In this document: positions 7,551-14,277 of the stretch, piece by piece | Numbering within the stretch: position 1 is the stretch's first letter | How the letters are laid out: every line of letters starts with the position of its first letter | The notes under the pieces: model-generated | The model's database searches: none | What the model was told of the DNA's origin: nothing | What the model saw: only the letters and a program-made list of their open reading frames with translations | Program-made: the position numbers and the translations under genes | Source of the DNA: a virus | Strand: one strand, 5' to 3' | IMG/VR virus record: IMGVR_UViG_3300007960_000066 | Span: 1 to 37,590 of that record | Length of the DNA stretch: 37,590 bases

Positions 7551-8621
7551 CTACTTCTTTTGCGGCCGGTCCTTCAAGATCATGTGAATCTCGGAGCCAG
7601 TCTCGATCACGGGCTCAAGCTTCTTGAGGAGATCTCGATCGGCCGCCGCCTTCGAGGTGTAATCCTCGCCGAAGGTTGCTTGATGAAGAGCCTTCAAGTC
7701 CCCGAAGGCGACCGAACAGACCTTGATGAATTCGTCCGGATCGAGCCCGGACAAGACGACCGCTTGGGCGAGGTCGGTGATCCGCTTCTTCCCGGCTCGC
7801 GTCGAAAGCTTGAAGCCCGGAAGGGAGCCCTTCTTGAGGAGCATCTGCTTGGCGTGATACTCGATCGCTTCGCACCACTTCTTGAGGGCTCGCGCGAGAT
7901 CCAGAGCCTTCGCCATCTCGACCGGGCTCTCGATCTCGCTCGCGTGATAGCTGTCGAGTCCCCAATCGTCCCGGCCGGATCTAACGGCCTCGACGCGCTC
8001 GGCGAGAGCCGGGCAAGAAGCGGCCTTCCCGCACCAACCGCAATACTCGCAAGGATTGGCCGGCTCCTCCCGGATCACTCGGCCGACGATGTCGACGATC
8101 TCGGCCTCGGCCTCGTCCTCGGTGAGCGTGAAAGTCTGCGGCTTCTTGTCGTAGCCGAAGAGGATGTGAACCTTGATCTTCTCGGTGAAGGCGTCTTGCA
8201 TGATCCCGAGAGCGTAGGCCGCCAACTGAGGGCGGTAGTTCCCGAATCGCCACTTCAAGTCAAACAGGTTCCGGGGACCGTTGTCGAGGCCGTCGCGACA
8301 ATCAGGAGTCCCCTCGATCGTCACGGTCTGGCCTTCGACGTTGAGCGCGATCGCGATCTTCTTCTCGAAGACGCCGTCGCCGACTTTGTGATTGTCGATG
8401 TATTCCGAAGCCCACTTGACCGCCTCCTGCGACTCTTCGGTGAGGTTGATCGGCGATCCGTCCTCGTTCTCGAATTTGCCGGTCGTGTTGAAGGCTGCGA
8501 GGAGCGAGTGTCGCCGAGTTCCCTCGGCCGCGTGATCGCTCTCTTTTCCGTCTCCCTCGAATTGCGGACACTCGGCCATCGCGGGGAGCGACGAGGGCCG
8601 GATCTTCTTCTCTGTGTTCAT
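7551..8621 (-). CDS. Cas4/RecB-like nuclease (DUF2800 type)
   Basis: A 356-residue PD-(D/E)XK exonuclease of the phage DUF2800 group. Visible are the N-terminal CPQF and AAEGTRRHSLL helix, the active-site strands EGTPDCRDGL and NLFDLKWRFGN, then QLAAYALGI, and a cysteine cluster CEYCGWCGKAASCP near 205-218. With the N-terminal cysteine, the cluster suggests an iron-sulfur site as in Cas4 and AddB. It probably resects double-stranded ends for the RecT-like annealing protein encoded two genes upstream. The start overlaps the lipoprotein gene by ATGA. Confidence 0.8.
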   Translation of the reverse strand: MNTEKKIRPSSLPAMAECPQFEGDGKESDHAAEGTRRHSLLAAFNTTGKFENEDGSPINLTEESQEAVKWASEYIDNHKVGDGVFEKKIAIALNVEGQTVTIEGTPDCRDGLDNGPRNLFDLKWRFGNYRPQLAAYALGIMQDAFTEKIKVHILFGYDKKPQTFTLTEDEAEAEIVDIVGRVIREEPANPCEYCGWCGKAASCPALAERVEAVRSGRDDWGLDSYHASEIESPVEMAKALDLARALKKWCEAIEYHAKQMLLKKGSLPGFKLSTRAGKKRITDLAQAVVLSGLDPDEFIKVCSVAFGDLKALHQATFGEDYTSKAAADRDLLKKLEPVIETGSEIHMILKDRPQKK

Positions 8622-8815
8622 GGGTTTCTAGGATAGTTCCGGAGCTTCGCCCGGAGGATTTCCGTCTCGAAGTCCTTCATCGCCTGATTCGCGCTCCGCG
8701 TCGATTGGAGTCGCTCGTCTGCATTCATCGACCGCCACCTCTCGCGCGTCATTGGCGACGAGCATCCCGAGGCCGCGACAATCGCGATCAGAGCGAGGAG
8801 GATCTTCTTCTTCAT
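8618..8815 (-). CDS. Small lipoprotein
   Basis: Sixty-five residues with a classic lipoprotein signal: MKKK, a hydrophobic core LLALIAIVAA and a lipobox ASGC with cysteine at position 18, followed by a charged helical tail. It would be lipidated and held in the envelope of a Gram-negative-type host. It could be an Rz1-like spanin partner or a superinfection-exclusion protein, but it is not nested in another lysis gene. AAGGAACCAGAACC precedes the ATG. Confidence 0.7.
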   Translation of the reverse strand: MKKKILLALIAIVAASGCSSPMTRERWRSMNADERLQSTRSANQAMKDFETEILRAKLRNYPRNP

Positions 8816-8883
8816 GGTTCTGGTTCCTTTTGGTTGAGGGAGCGACGCCGAGGGTGAGGCTCGACGCCGCTCCGGGTTGGGGT

Positions 8884-10071
8884 TTACTTCTTCGCCGCCA
8901 GCTTCGCGACCGCGCGAAGAAACTTGTCGGGAGCCTTGATGATCTGGGCCGCGTTCTCCGGGGAGATCTTCGTCGGCTTATCAGCAGAGGGAATCCACTT
9001 CTTCGCCGTGAGCCACTTGATCGCGTCCTCCTCGCAGTCGGCGACGATCTCCATGATCTGCTTGATCTGGTAGATCGAGGCGTATTCCGGAGCCTCGTCG
9101 CCGACGCCTTCCTCGATCGCCTCGGCCGCCTTCGCCTCCTGAGACTTCTCGGCTTCAGATTTGCCCTCTCCTGCGTCGGGAGCCGTTTCGGCCGTGTTGT
9201 CACCTTCGGACGCCTCAAACGCCTCCTGCGGAGCCTGAGCGTCCTTCTTGACCGTCTTCCGCGACTTGCGCGGCTTCTTCTTCGGCTCCGGGAGGTCGTC
9301 GACCTTGATCTCCTTGTTCTCCGGGTTGCTTCCGGCCTTCGTCGGCCTTCCGCCCTCCTGCTCCTCGGCGAGTCGCTCGGTGTAGGTTCCCCCGGCCGCG
9401 TCGCGAGGAGCCTCCTCGGCCGCGTTCTCGCGAGCCGCCGCGCGCTCCTCGGATCGGGAATCGTTCTTCCCGGCCTTCGCCTTCTTCTCGTCGGAGAGCG
9501 GGGGAGTTCCCGCCTTGAGCGGGTTAGGCGCCGGAGCAACCGGAGCCGAGGCCGCAACCTCGTCCTCGATCGATCCCCCGAAGAGGATCTCCGGGGCGAG
9601 CATCGTGATCGCTCGCGTCGTGCATCGAGCCCGGAGCATCTCGGCCGGAGTCTTCTCCCAGCCCGAGCCCTTCCGGATCAGGCCGGCAAGCTTCGCCTCC
9701 TCCATCGTGAAGGAGATCTCTATGTCGTTACCCTCGAAGCTCCAGATCCCGGTCGCGGCCTTCGCGTCGGTCGTCGTCCACTTTACGCGACCTCCGGCCG
9801 CCCGGAACTTCGCCAACTGCGCGCGAGACTTCATCGTCAGCCGACCGTCGACGAGATGATAGGTGTCCGCGATCTCGATCGGGCTCTTCTTTTCGAGGAT
9901 CGCCGCGAGAGCGAGAATCTGCCCTTGCTCCTGCTTTTCGCAGCCGAACATCCCCGACTTCGCAAACCAAGTCCCCATTTTCTCGACCGCCGCGATCGGA
10001 TCTTGAATCCGGTCGATGGCCGAGGAGTGGTTAACCGGGACGAGCGCCCCGCCTGTGTCGTGTTCATTCAT
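8884..10071 (-). CDS. RecT-like single-strand annealing protein
   Basis: A 395-residue protein beginning MNEHDTGGALVPVNHSS. Residues about 35-185 match the RecT-type core: LALAAILEKKSPIEIADTYH, VDGRLTMKSRAQLA, the strand WSFEGNDIEISFTMEEAKLAGL, and KTPAEMLRARCTTRAITMLAPEI. A long low-complexity, acidic, alanine-rich linker follows (about 195-325), then a helical C-terminal domain (YASIYQIKQIMEIV) resembling the tail of the phage helicase. It would anneal single strands in recombination-dependent replication. The start overlaps the endolysin stop by ATGA. The linker is unusually long for a RecT protein. Confidence 0.78.
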   Translation of the reverse strand: MNEHDTGGALVPVNHSSAIDRIQDPIAAVEKMGTWFAKSGMFGCEKQEQGQILALAAILEKKSPIEIADTYHLVDGRLTMKSRAQLAKFRAAGGRVKWTTTDAKAATGIWSFEGNDIEISFTMEEAKLAGLIRKGSGWEKTPAEMLRARCTTRAITMLAPEILFGGSIEDEVAASAPVAPAPNPLKAGTPPLSDEKKAKAGKNDSRSEERAAARENAAEEAPRDAAGGTYTERLAEEQEGGRPTKAGSNPENKEIKVDDLPEPKKKPRKSRKTVKKDAQAPQEAFEASEGDNTAETAPDAGEGKSEAEKSQEAKAAEAIEEGVGDEAPEYASIYQIKQIMEIVADCEEDAIKWLTAKKWIPSADKPTKISPENAAQIIKAPDKFLRAVAKLAAKK

Positions 10072-10628
10072 TTCGATGTTTTCCTTTGCAAGTGGCGATT
10101 GACCGCGCGCCAATAGCCGAGGGTTGCTTGCTTGTGGCGGCCGCGCGGTCCGCCGTTGTGAATCCTTGCGATCGTCTCGAAGTCGCCGGAGGCGAGAGCC
10201 TCGGGACAATAGCGTCTCATGTAGGCGAGAAACACTCGCTTTGCGTAGTCGAGACGAGCGACGTCCTCGTAGCGTCCGGGGACTCGTGAGTCGATCCAGT
10301 AGGCTCGATGGATCTGAAGAGGACCGAGGGCTCGACCTCCGTCTCCCTTGATCGGTCCGAGTCGGCCGGAGGTCTCGACTTGATGGATCGCCGCGATCAA
10401 GCGGTCGGTCGAAGCCGAATAGCATCTCGATCCGAGGAGCGCGATCCCGAGGACAAGACAAAGAGCCGCAAGAGATCTCCGTCGGCGTCCCAGCAGAACA
10501 GCGTTGAACAGTGGACGACAAGAAGCCGGCCGCCCACTTGGATCTTGTAGAACGTCGGGGAGTCGGACACTCCGAGGAGTTCCGCTTCGAGGAGTCGGGG
10601 AGGTTGAGTGATCTGATCGATTGTCCAT
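10068..10628 (-). CDS. Lysozyme-like endolysin with N-terminal membrane anchor
   Basis: A 186-residue lysozyme-fold protein. After an N-terminal hydrophobic segment (SLAALCLVLGIALLG, 52-66) comes AAIHQVETSGRL with the likely catalytic glutamate at 85, then GGRALGPLQIHRAYW (98-112) and IARIHNGGPRG (153-163). This is the order of phage goose/transglycosylase-like lysozymes that cleave peptidoglycan glycan strands. The anchor could export it without a holin. The ATG at 10628 has the conserved AAGGAACCAGC site, but the first 45 residues are low-complexity and overlap another credible gene in a different frame. No other ATG, GTG or TTG start lies in frame before the anchor. Confidence 0.8.
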   Translation of the reverse strand: MDNRSDHSTSPTPRSGTPRSVRLPDVLQDPSGRPASCRPLFNAVLLGRRRRSLAALCLVLGIALLGSRCYSASTDRLIAAIHQVETSGRLGPIKGDGGRALGPLQIHRAYWIDSRVPGRYEDVARLDYAKRVFLAYMRRYCPEALASGDFETIARIHNGGPRGRHKQATLGYWRAVNRHLQRKTSK

Positions 10629-10663
10629 GCTGGTTCCTTGTAAATGATTCGCTTCGTCTTCAC
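10397..10663 (-). CDS. Hypothetical protein overlapping the endolysin start out of frame
   Basis: Eighty-eight residues from a GTG at 10663 that overlaps the preceding stop as GTGA. The sequence is protein-like: VKTKRIIYKEPAWTIDQI, then beta-rich TFYKIQVGGRLLVVHCSTLFCWD. Over the first half its codons end in G or C more often than those of the competing endolysin frame. It overlaps the endolysin gene by 232 bases in another frame. Either both are translated, or the annotated endolysin N-terminus is wrong. No family recognised. Confidence 0.5.
   Translation of the reverse strand: MKTKRIIYKEPAWTIDQITQPPRLLEAELLGVSDSPTFYKIQVGGRLLVVHCSTLFCWDADGDLLRLFVLSSGSRSSDRDAIRLRPTA
10632..10639 (-). promoter_or_regulatory. 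Conserved ribosome-binding sequence AAGGAACC
   Basis: The sequence AAGGAACCAGCATGG precedes the endolysin start, and near-identical versions precede the genes starting at 5203, 7012, 8815, 11672, 13157, 27532 and 36650. Because the motif extends past the AAGGA core that pairs with 16S rRNA, it acts as a reliable start marker in this phage. It decides the start of this gene despite the overlap with another frame. Confidence 0.65.
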
Positions 10664-10830
10664 TTCTTCGACTTCTTCTTCGGCCGGGGATTGGCCGGGT
10701 TGTTCTGAGCCCATCCCGAGAGAATCGCGCGACAAAGCGAGGCGAGGGATCGGTCTCGATCTCCCGCGCATTGCTCCAACTGCTTCTTGAGGCTCGGCTC
10801 GATGTTTGGAATGTGGATCGCTGATTTCAT
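10660..10830 (-). CDS. Small ribbon-helix-helix-like protein
   Basis: Fifty-six residues: MKSAIHIPNIEPSLKKQLEQ, then GDRDRSLASLCRAILSGW and a lysine-rich tail ending PRPKKKSKK. The short N-terminal strand, the two predicted helices and the basic tail fit an Arc/MetJ-type ribbon-helix-helix DNA-binding protein, which would act as a dimeric repressor. Its stop overlaps the GTG of the next gene. No Shine-Dalgarno sequence is evident before the ATG. The assignment rests on the pattern alone because the protein is short. Confidence 0.6.
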   Translation of the reverse strand: MKSAIHIPNIEPSLKKQLEQCAGDRDRSLASLCRAILSGWAQNNPANPRPKKKSKK

Positions 10831-10862
10831 TTGATGCGTTTTGAATTATTTTAATTTCCCCG

Positions 10863-11672
10863 TCAAGCCTGAAGATCCTCCTCGGGATCGCAGTCGCCGC
10901 AGTGACACTCCTCCATCTCTTCGAGAACCTCGATCCCCTCCTCGATCGACCAAAGCGATCGACAGTGAGCCCCGTCGAAGGAGCGATTCGGAGGGAGATG
11001 CAAGAAGCATCCCTCGAAATAACGGCCGGAGCCTTCGATCTCCGCGCCCGTAGACTTTAGGAGGGCTCGGAGCCTGTCGCTCGTCTTGCGACGTCCCTGA
11101 GCGGCCGCCGCGCGTTCTTCCGGGCTCTTCCCGGTCGGCCAGACCTCCTTGTCGACGCGAGCCTGCCAGCGGAGCCAGACATCCGGCCGCGTGTCCCGGA
11201 TCTCATAGACCTCGGCGACGCGCTTCCGCTTGTGCTGAGACTCGCTCTCGATCGTCATCCCTTGCATTGAGTCAACGATCAAGCCGCCCTTGACGACGAT
11301 CCAGTGATGACCGGCCGCGATCATGTAGAGCCGGCAGCGATCGGCCTCAGAGCGAGCCTTGAGCCATTGAGCGAAGGTCGGCCGAATGACTCGCCCGATC
11401 TCCTCCTCTGAGACGAAGTCGAGACCGAAGTCGCGAAGGACGACGCGGAGCTCCGGCGCCCAAGTCCCCATGCAAGAGCGCTTCCCGCTCTTCTCCCTGA
11501 TCCGGAGAGCCGCGTTCTCACACGAGATCCCGAGGATCGCCGAGAGGGCGGCCGGGCCGCAAAAGCGGTTCCGGCTCGCGCTCCCGTTATGCCAAGGCTT
11601 CGAGAGCTTGATCTTCACGCCTCCACCTCCTTCGCGATCCGGGACTTTGATGTTTGCTTTGTTCGTTTTCAT
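10863..11672 (-). CDS. Papain-like cysteine peptidase-type protein
   Basis: A 269-residue protein from the ATG at 11672, which has AAGGAACC upstream. NRFCGPAALSAILG (cysteine 38), a GTWAPELRVVL helix, FAQWLKA, AAGHHWIVVKGG (histidine 122/123) and LIVDSM (aspartate 134) give the Cys-His-Asp order of phage papain-like/C39-like proteins. A second part, about residues 160-269, is charged, with a C-terminal Cys-His group (CHCGDCD) that may bind metal. It could process a phage or host protein early in infection. It follows the repeated-promoter gene block and heads the early operon. The activity is inferred from the residue pattern. Confidence 0.6.
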   Translation of the reverse strand: MKTNKANIKVPDREGGGGVKIKLSKPWHNGSASRNRFCGPAALSAILGISCENAALRIREKSGKRSCMGTWAPELRVVLRDFGLDFVSEEEIGRVIRPTFAQWLKARSEADRCRLYMIAAGHHWIVVKGGLIVDSMQGMTIESESQHKRKRVAEVYEIRDTRPDVWLRWQARVDKEVWPTGKSPEERAAAAQGRRKTSDRLRALLKSTGAEIEGSGRYFEGCFLHLPPNRSFDGAHCRSLWSIEEGIEVLEEMEECHCGDCDPEEDLQA

Positions 11673-11695
11673 TTCGTTGGTTCCTTGCGTTGAGG

Positions 11696-11881
11696 TTAAC
11701 GGCTCGTAATGACTTCCCAGCGCTTCGCGCCGCCGATGAGCGGAGTCCGGTAGGACCAGACCGTCACGCGATCCTTGAACATCTCGGTGTCGGCGTAGGT
11801 TGCGCACGGGATCTCGACGAGCTTGCCGTCTTCGATGTAGGTGACTTTGTAGGTGAGCAAGTTGCTGTTGTTCGCTTTCAT
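11696..11881 (-). CDS. Hypothetical protein, 61 residues, leaderless-type start
   Basis: A small beta-rich protein (MKANNSNLLTYKVTYIEDGK) of no known family. The ATG at 11881 lies seven bases after the -10 box of promoter P1 and has no Shine-Dalgarno sequence, so the mRNA probably begins at or next to the start codon. The first codons are CA-rich (AAA GCG AAC AAC AGC AAC). It is the first gene downstream of P1 and leads into the peptidase and replication genes without a visible terminator. Confidence 0.6.
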   Translation of the reverse strand: MKANNSNLLTYKVTYIEDGKLVEIPCATYADTEMFKDRVTVWSYRTPLIGGAKRWEVITSR

Positions 11882-11888
11882 TGATGTG

Positions 11889-11917
11889 AACTTATGCTCA
11901 AGGCCTTGAGAACGCAA
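11889..11917 (-). promoter_or_regulatory. Promoter P1 with CTCAAGGCCTTGAG operator
   Basis: On the minus strand, TTGCGT (11912-11917), a 17-base spacer and TAAGTT (11889-11894). The spacer contains the perfect 14-base palindrome CTCAAGGCCTTGAG (11897-11910). The ATG lies seven bases past the -10 box. The element is nearly identical to those at 12540 and 13207. A T-rich stretch (the upstream terminator tail) sits just before the -35 box and could act as an UP element. It probably drives the whole early operon. Confidence 0.7.
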
Positions 11918-11921
11918 GCCC

Positions 11922-11959
11922 TAAATTAAAAAAAATTTCGGGGAGGTTTCCCTCCCCCG
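11922..11959 (-). terminator. Intrinsic terminator T1
   Basis: Minus strand: GGGGAGG, GAAA loop, CCTCCCC, then GAAATTTTTTTT. The stem lies directly after the 188-residue gene and immediately before promoter P1, so it ends one transcription unit as the next begins. It is almost identical to T2 at 12577. Confidence 0.8.
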
Positions 11960-11965
11960 GTTGAG

Positions 11966-12532
11966 TTACGAGATCTTGCGAGTCGGAAACTGATTGAAGA
12001 GCTTCCCGAGGCACGAGCAATTGATGATCATCTTCGTCGAGAGCTCGCCCTTGCCGCCGCTCTTAAAGCCGACCGAGAGAGTCGACGTGTTCCAAGGATC
12101 GCGCGTCCCGGAGTAGGTGACGGTCTCGATCTCCTCGCCCTCGAAGTGTTGAGCGACCTTCGCCGTGAGCTTGAAGACGTAGGCCGCGAGCGTCGCGTGA
12201 GACTCCTTCTCGGCGATCTCTTCGATCTTGGCCTCGACGATCGTGATCGGGAGCTTCTCGCAGAGAACGGGATCGCTCATCCGAGAGGTGTAGGACGTGA
12301 TCTCAACCCACTGGCGAGCGAAGGCCTTCTCGGCTTTTTGCTGCTTGTAGTTCCATCCGTTAGTATTGACAGGGAAGGCCTTCTTGAGATCGCCTCCGGC
12401 CTCGTCGATCTTCTCGAAGATCCGAGCGACCGCTGCGGAATAACTGTCCTTGAGCGAGGCCTTGATGGCTTTACGGGTAGGAGTGAGCGCGACCTCGATG
12501 GCCGCCCGGTTGTTGTCGTTGGTGTTTTTCAT
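11966..12532 (-). CDS. Hypothetical protein, 188 residues, own promoter and terminator
   Basis: A mixed helix/strand protein (MKNTNDNNRAAIEVALTP) with a long charged helical N-terminal half and a beta-rich C-terminal half (YVFKLTAKVAQHFEGEEIE, TLSVGFKSGGKG). No family, membrane segment or catalytic motif was recognised. The ATG at 12532 lies seven bases from the P2 -10 box and lacks a Shine-Dalgarno sequence, so it is leaderless-type. With P2 upstream and T1 downstream it forms a single-gene unit, typical of accessory genes added between phage operons. Confidence 0.65.
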   Translation of the reverse strand: MKNTNDNNRAAIEVALTPTRKAIKASLKDSYSAAVARIFEKIDEAGGDLKKAFPVNTNGWNYKQQKAEKAFARQWVEITSYTSRMSDPVLCEKLPITIVEAKIEEIAEKESHATLAAYVFKLTAKVAQHFEGEEIETVTYSGTRDPWNTSTLSVGFKSGGKGELSTKMIINCSCLGKLFNQFPTRKIS

Positions 12533-12539
12533 TGATGTG

Positions 12540-12568
12540 AACTTATGCTCAAGGCCTTGAGAACGCAA
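12540..12568 (-). promoter_or_regulatory. Promoter P2 with CTCAAGGCCTTGAG operator
   Basis: TTGCGT (12563-12568), 17-base spacer and TAAGTT (12540-12545) on the minus strand, with the palindrome at 12548-12561. The ATG follows seven bases after the -10 box. P1 and P2 are the same from the terminator through the start codon. Confidence 0.7.
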
Positions 12569-12576
12569 GCCCTAAA

Positions 12577-12609
12577 TTAAAAAAAATTTCGGGGAGGTTT
12601 CCCTCCCCG
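12577..12609 (-). terminator. Intrinsic terminator T2
   Basis: GGGGAGG, GAAA loop, CCTCCCC, then GAAATTTTTTTT on the minus strand, between the 179-residue gene and promoter P2. Its T-run joins the AT-rich stretch upstream of the P2 -35 box. Confidence 0.8.
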
Positions 12610-12617
12610 TTTTCGGC

Positions 12618-13157
12618 CTATCGACGGTAGACGTCGATCCCCCAGTAGTCGACGATATCTGCGTTCTCGTATCGCTCGGCGAGCGGGAGGCTTCGATCGA
12701 GGAACGCGCGCCCCTTGCCGCTGAGGTGGAGCTTGATCGCTTGAGGGAACTCGAGGAAGAGCGCGCGAAGCTCGCGCAGCGTCGGGCATCCGTATGAGTA
12801 GGTCGTTGCGTCCTCGATCCGCTCGCCGTTTTTATCAATAGCCAAGATCTGTATTTCCTTGTCAACGTAGTCGATGTCTTCGTCCTTTCTAAGTTCGTCC
12901 TTCGCCCTGCGGACGCAGGTCGAGATCTCGGAAGCCTTGGACGTCTCGACGTTGAGGCGAGAGCGTCGAGTCACCTCGAGGAAGCCTCTCCAGTGTCCGA
13001 GGAGTCGCTCCTCGCTCGTGATCGAGGGATCGGCCGAGATCGAGTGTGCGTTGTTGTCGAGGTCGTTTGAGAAGACGTAGCGATCGCCGCGAAGCTCGCA
13101 CTTGCAGTCGCCGTCGACGAGGAGGATTTTCGTTTGCGTGTCGTTGTTTGCTTTCAT
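12618..13157 (-). CDS. Hypothetical protein, 179 residues, two in-frame starts
   Basis: A protein of no recognised family (MKANNDTQTKILLVDGDCKC), with beta-rich N-terminal segments, a central basic helical part (CVRRAKDELRKDEDIDYVD) and a C-terminal helix before YENADIVDYWGIDVYRR. The ATG at 13157 is preferred because AAGGAACC precedes it. A second in-frame ATG at 13199, next to the P3 -10 box, would add a 14-residue asparagine-rich extension by leaderless translation. P3 upstream and T2 downstream isolate the gene as a single-gene unit. Confidence 0.65.
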   Translation of the reverse strand: MKANNDTQTKILLVDGDCKCELRGDRYVFSNDLDNNAHSISADPSITSEERLLGHWRGFLEVTRRSRLNVETSKASEISTCVRRAKDELRKDEDIDYVDKEIQILAIDKNGERIEDATTYSYGCPTLRELRALFLEFPQAIKLHLSGKGRAFLDRSLPLAERYENADIVDYWGIDVYRR

Positions 13158-13206
13158 TGCTTTGGTTCCTTGCTCGTTGTTGTTGTTGTTCGCTTTCATT
13201 GATGCG

Positions 13207-13235
13207 AACTTATGCTCAAGGCCTTGAGAACGCAA
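13207..13235 (-). promoter_or_regulatory. Promoter P3 with CTCAAGGCCTTGAG operator
   Basis: TTGCGT (13230-13235), 17-base spacer and TAAGTT (13207-13212) on the minus strand, with the perfect palindrome at 13215-13228. A leaderless-type ATG lies at 13199. It differs from P1 and P2 by one base between the -10 box and the ATG. Confidence 0.7.
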
Positions 13236-13244
13236 GCCCTAAAT

Positions 13245-13280
13245 TAAAAAAAAATCCCCCGGCCTTTCGACCGGAGGATC
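13245..13280 (-). terminator. Intrinsic terminator T3
   Basis: A nine-pair stem, ATCCTCCGG with CCGGGGGAT (one G-U pair), followed by a run of T on the minus strand. It ends the tail/lysis transcript after the 166-residue lipoprotein gene. The stem differs from T1 and T2 but the following T-run and TAATTTAGGGC are the same, so only the promoter side of the module was copied here. Confidence 0.8.
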
Positions 13281-13304
13281 TCGCGCTTTGTTGCGGTTTG
13301 CGGG

Positions 13305-13805
13305 TTACGAGCTCGGAGCGTCGCTGGGGGAGCCGTCGTCGCTCGTGTCGGAGGAAGAGTCGTCGCCGGAGCGATCGACTTTATGGGGGATTCCGTTCTT
13401 GATCCGCTCGATCTCGCGAAGGATCGCGTCAAGCTTCTGAGCGTCGGTCGAGATCCCGGCCGCGCCATACTCGACAACTTTCCGGCCGGTCCCCGGATCT
13501 CGCTCGGATCTCGCCGAGAGCTTCTCGGCCGCCGTCTTCGACGCAACGGAGGACGCGACCGCGACGACCGGCTCGTCGATCGTAGACTCAAGGCCGCTCT
13601 CCATCGTGAAGGGGATCAGCCGAAAGAAGGAGCCGAGGAGATTGATCGGGAGAACCTCCATCTTCTTTCCGTTTGCGAGGCCGGTCTCGGCGTCCTTGCC
13701 ATAGTTTGAAGAGCGTCCGCCGTCGAGGCGTCCGGTCGAAGCGCATCCGGTGAATAACATCGCGGCGAGCGCGATCCAGATCGGGAGGAGTTTGTTCTTT
13801 TTCAT
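13305..13805 (-). CDS. Lipoprotein at the end of the late operon
   Basis: A 166-residue protein with a lipoprotein signal: MKKNKLLPIW, hydrophobic IALAAMLF, lipobox FTGC with cysteine near 21. A serine/glycine-rich linker, a stretch ESTIDEPVVAVASSVASKTAAEK, a charged helix (LDAILREIERIKNG) and an acidic serine tail follow. It would be exported and lipidated in a Gram-negative-type host. Its place after the tail genes and a possible holin suggests a role in lysis or exclusion. No Shine-Dalgarno sequence is evident; terminator T3 follows. Confidence 0.65.
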   Translation of the reverse strand: MKKNKLLPIWIALAAMLFTGCASTGRLDGGRSSNYGKDAETGLANGKKMEVLPINLLGSFFRLIPFTMESGLESTIDEPVVAVASSVASKTAAEKLSARSERDPGTGRKVVEYGAAGISTDAQKLDAILREIERIKNGIPHKVDRSGDDSSSDTSDDGSPSDAPSS

Positions 13806-13863
13806 GGGTGAGTTGATTCTGCTTCAGGAAAAAGGATTTTGACGCATTTCGATAACTCGATCT

Positions 13864-14277
13864 CTAGCTTTTTTTTACCTCGTCTTTTGCCGCGCATTTT
13901 GCGTCGTCTAATTTCGGGCCGTGAGTCCGGAGCTCGTCGCGGATCTCTTCGAGGACGTGAACGGCCTCCTTCTGCTTCTGAACCTGATCGCGGAGAGTGT
14001 CGTCGACCTTCGCGAGCGTCGAGACGACCGACTGTCGTGGAGGTTGCGCGAGAAGGACATCGTGGATCTCTGCGACGTTCTCGGAGATCTTCTTCGTCTC
14101 GCCGTTGAAGCCCGGAGTCTTCGCGAAGTACTGCGTTTGATCGGTGACAACCTTCTTCGCCTTCTGCTCCTTCAAGAAGTCGAAGACGAGCTTCAGAATG
14201 AGGACGACGAGAATCCCCGCGCCCGTGAGCTCGGAGATCCCGTCCATGATGCCTAAGATGTTCGATGTCGTTTCCAT
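13864..14277 (-). CDS. Membrane and coiled-coil protein, possible holin-type
   Basis: A 137-residue protein read from the ATG at 14277, which has GGAAG upstream. One membrane segment (GAGILVVLILKLVFDFL, about 19-35) is followed by a basic KEQKAKK and a long charged helical region (VDDTLRDQVQKQKEAVHVLEEIRDEL) likely to form a coiled coil. A single anchor with a cytoplasmic or periplasmic coil could be a holin, a spanin-type protein or a scaffold for lysis. It overlaps the DUF1353 gene by 25 bases. The lysis role is inferred from position only. Confidence 0.5.
   Translation of the reverse strand: METTSNILGIMDGISELTGAGILVVLILKLVFDFLKEQKAKKVVTDQTQYFAKTPGFNGETKKISENVAEIHDVLLAQPPRQSVVSTLAKVDDTLRDQVQKQKEAVHVLEEIRDELRTHGPKLDDAKCAAKDEVKKS

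Noticed and set aside
11881-13250. CRISPR-like array from the repeated 40-base elements
   Set aside because: The repeats are 600-700 bases apart with genes between them and contain promoter and terminator features; there are no spacers of uniform length.
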